Shown: positions 1 to 9,300 of the stretch, piece by piece | How positions within the stretch are numbered: position 1 is the first letter of the stretch | How the letters are laid out: each line of letters begins with the position of its first letter | From: Leptospira venezuelensis | GTDB lineage: Bacteria; Spirochaetota; Leptospiria; Leptospirales; Leptospiraceae | Reading direction: 5' to 3' | DNA length: 64,000 nt | Assembly: GCF_002150035.1 (NCBI RefSeq) | Contig: NZ_NETS01000007.1 | Location: 379,719-443,718, forward strand | Translations under genes and position numbers: made by a program | Notes under the pieces: model-generated | Told to the model about the DNA's origin: nothing | Database searches by the model: none | What the model saw: the letters and a program-made list of their open reading frames with translations, nothing else

Positions 1-1
1 T

Positions 2-2713
2 AAAATTTCCATCCACGGATTGGAGTTGGACCTTAAGCAAAAAGGAAACCTTTGGAATATCTCCTCCGTTCTTCCTCCTAGCAAAAAAGAAGAAGCCCCC
101 GCCGAAAAATCAGAACCTCTTACTGAGATCAGGACTTATTTCCCAGTCAGCGCATTCTTAGAATTAGATCTGAAAGACATCAATGTTCGAGTAAATTCAG
201 AAAACGGATCCAAATCGTACTCCGCCGGGTTAGAAGGGTTGGAGCTTGGATTTCTTTTGGATACGAATCGTTTTACTCGGATTCCATTTGATCTGAAAGT
301 TTTAGATCTGATAGATGAGTTCAAAGTAAAATTGAATCCGGAGAATCAGATCAAACTTAGATTCCAAGATTCTTCCGGAGGACTGGATCATCCGTTTAGA
401 TGTACATTAATTTGGGAAAGGGTAGAAGGTTCCAAATCCGGGTTCCATTCCAAGCTCGATCTTGGCTCAGAAAAAATACCGATCCGAATTGCAAATAGAG
501 TCAGCGCACCTTTCGGCTTTTCTTTAAAATACGATTTAGATGTTTCTCCGGAGAAGAAGGAACTACTACTTAGAAATTTAGAATGGAAAGTTGGAGAAGA
601 CACCTGGTTAGAAGGTAGCGGAAAAATTTCAGACTTTGCCGCAGATTCAGGAAACGTAAATCTTGCGATTCAAAAGTCGCGTATACGCCTCACACCTTTA
701 TCAGATTTTTTGCATAGTCTTGGATTCAACTCCTTCTCCATGAGTGGAGAAGCAAGTCTTGCTCCCATTTTGGCGGAAGGTGGCTGGAACAATCTTAGAG
801 TCCTAGGAGAAGTCCGCGGAAATTCACTAGATTTTAAAGTGGGGAAGAAGAGACATTCAATCCCAGTATTCAATATGGATTGGGATATTCGGATCGATCC
901 ACAGAGTGAAAAAGATCCGGGATCCAAGATTCCGCTCCCTTGGATGAGATCTTTTTCATTCAAAAATTTGAAAGTAATCTATAATGAAATTCTGTTGGAG
1001 GGAAATTTAAATTATTCTCAAGCAGAAGGACCGAATCTGAATTTGAAATTAGACAATTTTGGACTTGGAGATTATCTAACTGGATACTCCGGAAAATTTT
1101 CTGCGGAGCTTACCGCCTTTGGAAAAGATTTTTCCGGGTTGGATACAGGTTTAAAATTAAGAGCAAGAGGTTTTAGATTTCCATTAGGCAGAGGGAACTC
1201 CGGAAATATAAATTTGGAGGGAGGTCTAAAAGCACTATTCCTTTTCCCTAAAAAAGCATGGGGCCTTGAGGAAATATTAGTATCTAATCTGAACCTACAA
1301 GCCTTCTCCCCTGAAGGAAACTCCGCTGCAAAATTAAATACAGGTGGAAGGATCGGACTTGGAGAACCATTCGTATTAGATCTGAAGAAAGCGGGACTCG
1401 ATCTAGATTTAGAACATCTTGTCCCTCTTCTTCCTTTATCACTCCGAGAAACATTGATCCCTGTCAGAAACCAAGTAGGCAAAAAGATCGGACTGGATGG
1501 GGATTTTTATTATTCACTCGGAAAACAAGGACAGAATATCCAGGGAAGTCTTGGTGTAGATCTTCCTGGAATGAATTTACGAGATGGAAAACTTTCTTTA
1601 GATCTAAAGATGATAGGAAGTCCAAGCTCCAAGATAAAAATTGATAAACTTGAATTAACTGCATTTTCAAAAAAATTATATTTGGGACTAAGTGGAGAAT
1701 TGGCCAGGGCTTCTAAAAACGGTCCTCTTCCGTCTATGGGAGATTATATTCCAAGCTTGAACGGAGAATTAAAACTTCTTTCCCCTAAAGAAAGTGGCCT
1801 TATTAGAGGATTATTTTTTCAGGGAGAGGCCGGGGCCAAATTCAACTGGTACGGAAGTATTGTTCAAGGAAATCTAATATCTAAAAATTCTAATATACTT
1901 GTGCAAAGTGGAGTTTGTCCCGGATACGATTGCAAACTGTATCGAATAGACGGGTGGAACGCAGATGTTCCTTTTGCCCATGATCTTTCTGTCAAAGAGA
2001 CCAAAAATCTAATCGAAGGAAATAAAAGAAAATTCGTGATGAATTACGGTAGGACTCCCGCTCCGAATTTTACGATCCGACAGATCATAGGAAATCATCC
2101 TTCCTTAAAAGGGACTCCTTTCGAATACAGTCGGCCCAAGGCGGATGTTCCAGGGCTTTCGGCTAACTTAGAATATTCAGAAAATTATTTACGAATGGAT
2201 TATCTCAAAGTATATACTCTGGATGGGGAAATTTGGGGCAAAGATATGATCGTTAACGTTGGTTCTGGAGATCCTGAAAAAATGGAGTATTCAGTTTCTC
2301 TGAGAGTCAAGGATATAGATCTAAAACAATTACTTCCTGCTAAAACTCAGCCCAAAATTGACGATGGAAAGGTAAAGGCGGATCTGAATCTTTGGGGAAG
2401 GAATCTGGGAGATCCTGTCCCAAATTTAAATTTGTTCTTTAGTATCTATCAGATCGGAAACGATTTCGGAAAAAGTGCGATCAATATTTTTGCACCTTCT
2501 AATATCCTCACTGATTTTATTTACGGAAGTTATGCAGTAGATAAGATAGAATTGGAATTGTCTAAAGGATTGGTTTACGCGGTGATCCTATTCAAACGTT
2601 CTATTTTAGGAACTATCATCCAGTTGGAGAATAACCAGGTATCCCAACAGAGAATGCCTTTGGCAAACTTTCTCAAACGTGCCCAAAACGAGATCGAAAC
2701 TTTCAACCAGTAG
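2..2713 (+). CDS. AsmA/YdbH-like large envelope protein (5' end outside window)
   Basis: The reading frame is open to the left edge, so the true start lies upstream and only the last ~903 codons are seen. The protein is made almost entirely of alternating amphipathic beta strands with many Leu/Gly/Asp residues and no membrane helix in the visible part, as in the AsmA-like clan of inter-membrane lipid-transfer proteins (AsmA, TamB, YdbH). The C-terminus (LNLWGRNLGDPVPNLN, then a short amphipathic tail ending KRAQNEIETFNQ) fits that clan. The next gene, 5 bp downstream, encodes a DUF1318 (YdbL-type) lipoprotein. Since E. coli ydbH is followed by ynbE and ydbL, this neighbour favours a YdbH-type protein, probably spanning the periplasm to carry phospholipid. 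The clan assignment is fairly sure; the YdbH orthology rests on synteny. Confidence 0.78.
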   Translation, partial: KISIHGLELDLKQKGNLWNISSVLPPSKKEEAPAEKSEPLTEIRTYFPVSAFLELDLKDINVRVNSENGSKSYSAGLEGLELGFLLDTNRFTRIPFDLKVLDLIDEFKVKLNPENQIKLRFQDSSGGLDHPFRCTLIWERVEGSKSGFHSKLDLGSEKIPIRIANRVSAPFGFSLKYDLDVSPEKKELLLRNLEWKVGEDTWLEGSGKISDFAADSGNVNLAIQKSRIRLTPLSDFLHSLGFNSFSMSGEASLAPILAEGGWNNLRVLGEVRGNSLDFKVGKKRHSIPVFNMDWDIRIDPQSEKDPGSKIPLPWMRSFSFKNLKVIYNEILLEGNLNYSQAEGPNLNLKLDNFGLGDYLTGYSGKFSAELTAFGKDFSGLDTGLKLRARGFRFPLGRGNSGNINLEGGLKALFLFPKKAWGLEEILVSNLNLQAFSPEGNSAAKLNTGGRIGLGEPFVLDLKKAGLDLDLEHLVPLLPLSLRETLIPVRNQVGKKIGLDGDFYYSLGKQGQNIQGSLGVDLPGMNLRDGKLSLDLKMIGSPSSKIKIDKLELTAFSKKLYLGLSGELARASKNGPLPSMGDYIPSLNGELKLLSPKESGLIRGLFFQGEAGAKFNWYGSIVQGNLISKNSNILVQSGVCPGYDCKLYRIDGWNADVPFAHDLSVKETKNLIEGNKRKFVMNYGRTPAPNFTIRQIIGNHPSLKGTPFEYSRPKADVPGLSANLEYSENYLRMDYLKVYTLDGEIWGKDMIVNVGSGDPEKMEYSVSLRVKDIDLKQLLPAKTQPKIDDGKVKADLNLWGRNLGDPVPNLNLFFSIYQIGNDFGKSAINIFAPSNILTDFIYGSYAVDKIELELSKGLVYAVILFKRSILGTIIQLENNQVSQQRMPLANFLKRAQNEIETFNQ

Positions 2714-2718
2714 AACTT

Positions 2719-3342
2719 ATGAAGAATATTCTCAAATCCTATATTATTCTTTTTGTATCCTTTCCCTTGTTTGTATATTGCCCCATAAAGGCTCCTCCTA
2801 TCACGTTCACCCAGACACAAACTGCGGCGGAAAAACAAATGTTGGGAGAGGATCGAAATCTTGAAAAAGATGGCTGGCTTATAGCCTCTATCAAAACTTC
2901 TTCTTCAGGCTCCGAGATCTGGGAAAGAGATCTGATCAAGGAAGAATTTGGAAATACTTCTGATAATCAATTCTATATGGCGCTTCGTATCCTGGCTTAT
3001 TTAGCGAGAGAACTGAGAGAATATAGAAGTCTTGGAGTTTTGGCCGAAGGGTTAGATGGAAAAGTCAGATGGAATCCTAAGATCAAGGAAGCGGGCGCGG
3101 AGAAAATTTTCCAAGATCAAAAACGAAAATCTCGAATAGATGATCTAATTAAGCTCACGAATGAAAATAGAGATATCGTAATTAAAGAAAAGTTAAAGAA
3201 GGCATTCTCGGATCCAAATCGTTTAATTGCTGAAAAAGAGAAGGCCATAATCAAAGAAAGTATCCAAACAACTTGGCTTCGTTCAGCGGATATAGGGGAA
3301 TATTACGAGGCTTCTGCTGGTAATTGGAAAAAGAAGGAATAG
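2719..3342 (+). CDS. DUF1318 (YdbL-family) lipoprotein, possible YnbE-YdbL fusion
   Basis: A 207-residue predicted lipoprotein. A hydrophobic signal ends at Cys21 (FPLFVYC, a relaxed spirochaetal lipobox). The mature N-terminus CPIKAPPITFTQTQ resembles the start of E. coli YnbE, a tiny lipoprotein beginning Cys-Thr-Pro with an EPITI-like strand. The C-terminus (residues ~190-207, GEYYEASAGNWKKKE) matches the typical YdbL/DUF1318 ending (GEYVQ..G.W.KK). Between them are a Gly/Lys-rich stretch and helices around residues 125-185 rich in Lys and Glu. It starts 5 bp after the AsmA-like gene and ends 6 bp before the next ATG, so the three genes are surely one operon. In E. coli, YnbE and YdbL are separate partners of YdbH; here both seem joined on one lipid anchor. 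DUF1318 membership is likely; the fusion reading is inference. Confidence 0.75.
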   Translation: MKNILKSYIILFVSFPLFVYCPIKAPPITFTQTQTAAEKQMLGEDRNLEKDGWLIASIKTSSSGSEIWERDLIKEEFGNTSDNQFYMALRILAYLARELREYRSLGVLAEGLDGKVRWNPKIKEAGAEKIFQDQKRKSRIDDLIKLTNENRDIVIKEKLKKAFSDPNRLIAEKEKAIIKESIQTTWLRSADIGEYYEASAGNWKKKE

Positions 3343-3348
3343 TTTTTG

Positions 3349-6300
3349 ATGAAACGCGGGGTTCTATTCTTCTCTCTATTTCTATTTTGTAATTGTCTCG
3401 TTTTTATGCCGGCCCAAAGAGTAAGGCCTATCGAATTCGACTATGGTCCCATCTCTAAAAACTATTTTAATCCTGAAAATGACAAACCATTTCCTTTAAC
3501 TGTACAAAGAGGAAATAACCTATATAACTCCACCACCAAGGATGGAAGATATCTTTTTTATACTACGGGACAAAAAGGAAATTATGATATTTGGTTTAGA
3601 GATCTTAAGAGTTCCATTGTAGTTCCTATTACGGAGCATCCTTCTTCAGAATATAAACCTGCGATCAGTCCAGATGGTAAAAAGTTAGCATTTGTATCGG
3701 AGCAATATGATACAGCAGGAGATATAGTTCTTTTAGAAATAGAACCTGAAGTCTGGGCAAAGAAGATATTAGAAGGAAAACGATTTCTAAACGATGACTT
3801 CGAGTTTATTACGAATCTAGAATATTCTGATATTTCTAAGTCCGATAAATTTTCAGATTCGGATCCCATTTGGGGAAAGGACAGTAGAGTGCTATTGTTT
3901 TCCTCGGATAGATTAACTCCAGGAACTCCAAACTTGATCTTATGGGATACAGAAGGAAAAGAAAAACCTGTCTTACTTACAAGGTCCGGAGCAGTAAATC
4001 CGTATTGGTCCCAAGATGGAAACACAATTGTTTATCTATCTTATTCGGATTCCAGAGAAGGTGAGATCTATTCTCTGGATCTAACGACCAGAAAAACAAA
4101 AAGACTGACAAATGATTCTTACTTAGATTTTTCTCCAAGCTTATCTCCTGATGGTAGATATTTATTTTATACTTCCATTCGTTCCGATTCCGATGGAAAT
4201 CGAAAATTAGACGAGAGAGATAATAGCTTAATTATTCGGTTGGATCTTTCTGATATGAAAGAGAGAAGGCTAACATCCGGGAATTTTTCCTTATTTGATA
4301 CGAAATATTCCTCTTTTAATGGAGGAAGTATTTTATTCACCGCATCATATTACGGAACCTTAAATATTTATTTTCTTCCTTTAAGCGGATCTATTCCTAA
4401 GGCTTCTAATATTTCGGCACAATTCGAGCTGGCTAAAGAATACGGCAAGAAACAGTCATTAGATGATTATTTATTAGCGTTGGATTCCTTAGAATTATAT
4501 TATAAAGAAGATCCTCTTTATCCGGTTTTTAAAGCGAAAGTCCTAAACGAAAAATATTCAATCTATAAGAAATCTGGTAAAACCTCAGAGATCAAAAAAG
4601 AGATGAATGCGTCTCGTTTGGATCCTAAATGGGGATTCGCCTATGTATTCTATTTGGAATCGGAAAACAAAGGGATCCCGGAGATCAAAGAATATTTTTC
4701 TAATATTCGAAACCATGCGGATACACAAGTGGCAGGCGCAATCTTAGAAGAGATCGGAAATTTGGAAGAGAGATCAGGCAAGATAGATGCCTCACTGAAC
4801 TCGAAGCAGGAATTAGTGGCTCGATTTCCGGGATATTATAATATTCATGAAATTTTAAGAAATATTGGAGCTCTTCAGCTTAAGGAAGCAAAGAGGAAGG
4901 ATTGGGCTATTCCTTCTACACTTCTGCAAGCTGCAAATGAATCGGAATCTAAAACGATAGAACTCAGGAATTTATACGGCCTTTTTGAGGAGCAGATTTT
5001 TGTTGGAAAATCGGATTCTGAAAAAATTTCTCTCTCTGAAAAAATAGAATTATCAAATAAGATAAAAGAACTCTCTCCTGTATTGTATAGATTTTTAATG
5101 TATACGAAGGCGTCTGGGCTTTCTGGACAAGGAGCATATGTTGAAAGTAATTCTATACTGGAGCCCTTATTAAAAGATATCACTCCTAAGGACCCACTCT
5201 TTCTTAGAATCCATCTATTAAGGTCTTCTAATTTTAAAGGACTGGGAAGTGTTCGCTATTCTCTAGAATCTCTTCGCACATTTTTGGAAAATTACGATCA
5301 TGATTCAGGAGTGGAAATCTCTGATAAGGAAATGGAAAGATTCTTTATCTATTTTGAGAATTTAGCCCGGAATTACGAGAACAGGTCTGACTTTTTCCAA
5401 GCTTCTCTCCACTATTTCTATAATACTGAAAATATGTTCTTAGCAAAGAGTAAAAGCCTCTTTCAGGATACAGTGTATAAGGATTACGCCATCTATTATC
5501 AAAAATTGATGGTAGATACTTCTTTTAAATTAGCGAGATCTGTAAGTGAAAAGAATGCCTCAGGCATTTTAGGAAATTTGAATCCTATTGAATTTGATCC
5601 ATTAGATAAAAAAGAGGGACTCGTTTATATAGATCAATATTTCGAAAAAGAAAAGATTTTGCCTCGGGCTCGGGCCTTCTTGGATCTAGCCACACTTTAT
5701 GGATATGCGTATTATCTAATTAATCGTTCCGTAATTCGCGAAACATTTTATTATAATTCCGGTACAATGGATCGGATTAAGAAAGAAGCAGCTCTTAGAG
5801 ATTTTAAACAAGCAGAGTATGAGCTTAGATGGATCATATTTGCAGAACCTACCTATCATGATGCTTATCAACTTTTAGGTTGGTTATACCAATATGTTGA
5901 CATTATGAAGTCCAGAAAGCCTAACGACAAAGAGCCTGCTGATGAAGATAAATATAAGGATGAATATTCTAAATATTTCCCTGAAAAAAACTTTGAAGAG
6001 AATATAGAATTATATAGCCAGATCTTGGAATTATTAGGAGAAAATTTCCATAACAAAAAAGCACTTTCAGATCTGAGATTGAATCTAGGCAATAATTACT
6101 TTTTATTGAAGAACTATCCCAAGGCAGATGAACAATATTCATTAGTAGAATCTTATTCTAATTACATAATATCTAAAGCGCAATTTGAAGATTACAGACA
6201 GAAGGCCGTCTTCTTATTTAACTCAGCTCGTGCTTCCATGTACATGTCGAAGTATGGGGATGCCGTCAGAAAATTAAAAACTGCATCGGATCTATATTCT

Positions 6301-9300
6301 AAAAATGAATTCTTACAATTATATTCTGGAACGGATTACGCTAAGAACTTACAAAGTTATAGAGAGAAATTGACGCTTCTTCGGACCCTGACTGGCCTGT
6401 CTCATATGGAACTGGGGGAATATGCACAGGCTCTTCCTTATCTGACAGAAGCATTAGAGTTGAATGATCCTTCTAAATTGGTAGATCCGATCAATATCAG
6501 AAATGCATTAGCAATTTCTTATCAAAAATTAGGTTATATTTCTAAATCCGAAGAGAATTTGAAAGAAGCAGAGAAGGAAGCTTCTTCTCGCACCACTCTT
6601 TGGCTTCCTAAGAAGGTGAGTCCCAAATTTTGGGAATCTGTTTGGGATTCTATTTGGGATATTGTTTTTGACACAGTTCTTCCAGACTCCGTTCGTATTT
6701 CCGGTTCAGGTAGATTTCCGGAAGCTATTCCTCCGGTCTTCCAGCCATTATTATCTTCAGGGATAAGAGTGAATAATCTTGTATTAGAACAAAACTATCG
6801 CTTAGCCGCAGAAGAAACAAATAAACGATTAGAATATGCGAGTAAAAAAGGTTTGAGAAAGACCTTGGCAGGACAATTGATCCAGTCCCAGTCCTATGCC
6901 GATCTAGGATTTTTTCAATATAAAAGAAATGAATTCGAAAAAGCTAAATTAGCATTTTTAGAAGAAAATGAATTTCTCAAGGATTCTGCAAATCTTGTCG
7001 GAAAATCGACAAGTAGTTTTAAAAGATATTTATATTCTTTATTCGCTTCTATAGAAGCCACTGACCAAAAGGATCCAATTAGTCATTCGGAAGAATTGAG
7101 CGAGGCTCTGAAAGAGCTAAACAAATTTAAAAGAGAATCTATGGAAAACTGCCTTTCTTCTTGGTCGGAAGATCTGTTGGAAGGGAATTTGGTTTGTTCA
7201 GAAGCATTCTATAAGCAATATTATGATTTTGATATATTGAAAGCGACTGTTCTTTATTATTTGGGTGAGGAAAATTTTAAAAAAGGGGAATGGTTAGAAG
7301 GTTTTGAAAAATTAGGGATCTCTTCTTCATTGCTCGAAACTCCTTCCGGGTTGCCAAAGGAGATCGTTGGGCTTTCTAAAGATCCATTTCAAAGGAAAGA
7401 AAGAGTATTTCACTTTCTAAGCAGGGCCAGCGTTTTATACAGATTAGGTGACTTAGAAAAAGCCGAGGAATGTTTAAAAGCTGCAGAAGAGATGGCAAAC
7501 GTCTTCTATTTTGGAGCTGAACTCATTCAAACCTGGGTTTTACAGGCAAGATTGGATCTGAATTCTAAAAAGCCAGATAAGGCAAAGGTCAAATTATCCA
7601 AAGCAGAGGAACTTCTTAAGAAACAATTTCATCTCATCTCGGATAATAAAAGTTTTCTCCTCAGGGACTTATATGAAACAAAAATAAGAGCCGAGTTGGA
7701 TTCTGGAAGTACAAATACAGCTTTTAACGATTGGACCAGACTCCAGAGATTATTAAATTTCCGTAATTTTCAAAAAGGAAATTGGGAATTTAGAGAAGCT
7801 CGAACAGAATATGTAAAATTTGAATCCGATTGGAAATATTACAAAAATACTTACTCAAAATATCAGTTTGCACTGGAAACTAGGGGGGATATCAAAAGAG
7901 AAGAACTTGCCCTTGTCCAAGCAGCTTCTCAAGTTTCTAAATCTCTAGAAGTTTTAAGATCTAAATTTCCCAAGAAGGCTGCATTCTTAGATCCTTTTGG
8001 CATCGTCGCAGAAGATGTCATAAAACAAAACGAGACTGAAATTCGTTTGTTAGAATCTAAGGGATCAATATTTGCGCGGATCAAAACTGTTTCTTCATTA
8101 AGATTCCAAAATTTTGAAAATGAATCCAAGGCGGAAAGCTGGATTAAGTCCAATTTTGAAAATTCTGGCCGCAGTCTTATTTTGGATCCGGGAAATACAT
8201 CTATAGGTGAAAAATTAGGTTCACAAATCCCGGGAATCAGTTTTAAGCTTTCTTCTTCTGTTTTAAATAGAGATGAAAGAACCCCTAAGGTAATTTCTTC
8301 TTTTTTACCTATTGCCGGTTGGAATTATAGAAAGATAGATTCTGATTCTTGGACAGATATATTAGAAGATACTGATGTTCTTATTAGTCCTTTCCCAGAT
8401 TTAAAAGGAGATTCTGCCTTTGGGGAAAGAAAGAAGGATGTAATGGAGCTCAGGGAAATATTTTCCAGAGAACATAGAATAGGTGCTGTAATCTTTACTT
8501 ACTCCGAAAAACCGAGCTGGCATCAGATCATAAAAGCATTTACTGGGCTTTCAGGTTCGGGCGTAAACCTGATGTATCTATGTCCTGGAGAAACTTGTAT
8601 AAAAGAATCTTTGGAAGAAATTTTTACGGGCAAAACATCTAACACAGCAATTCGATTTGGAAGAGCTTTAGAAAGATCCGAAAATAGAAATGTTGAAGCG
8701 GAAAGGCTTTTTGCTAAGTCTAGGAAAGACGAAAGAATTTCAGATTCATCTGAAGTATTTTCTGGTCTGCATAAGGCCCGTTCTTATGCGGAACCTAATT
8801 CAAGTTTAGCTCTAAAAATTGAATCTGATTTATTAAGAGCCTACCATAGATCAAAACCTGATTCCTCTTTGGATAAAATTTTTTCCTTACGTTATGAAAA
8901 TCGAGATCTAAATTCTCAAAAAGAATTAGGATTAAACCTATGTTTATCCCGCTTACTGGAAACTGAATACAAGGATTGTGGAGAGATCTCTCTGCCGGAA
9001 ACTAAGAATGAAATTATAAACGGAATATTAACTTTAAAAGAAGGAAAATTTCCAGGTAATTCTCTTAACACGAATATTTCAGTAGATAGATATGACCCAT
9101 TCTTATTTAGATTAAAAGTTTCTAATTTAGCTTTGGAAGCTTATTATCCTGATCTGGCTTCTTCTCAACTTGAACTTGCTAAACAATTCATCTCGTCCGG
9201 ATCAGATCTGGAGATCTGGAAGAAAATGGAGGAAAGGATTCGCAAAGAAAAGGCTCTTTTGGAAGAAGAGGAAGATTGGTTCGAAAATTCGAATCAAATC

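Noticed and set aside
136..2838. Several reading frames on the minus strand inside the AsmA-like gene
   Set aside because: They mirror the codon pattern of the plus-strand gene, show no protein motif or ribosome binding site, and are broken into pieces.
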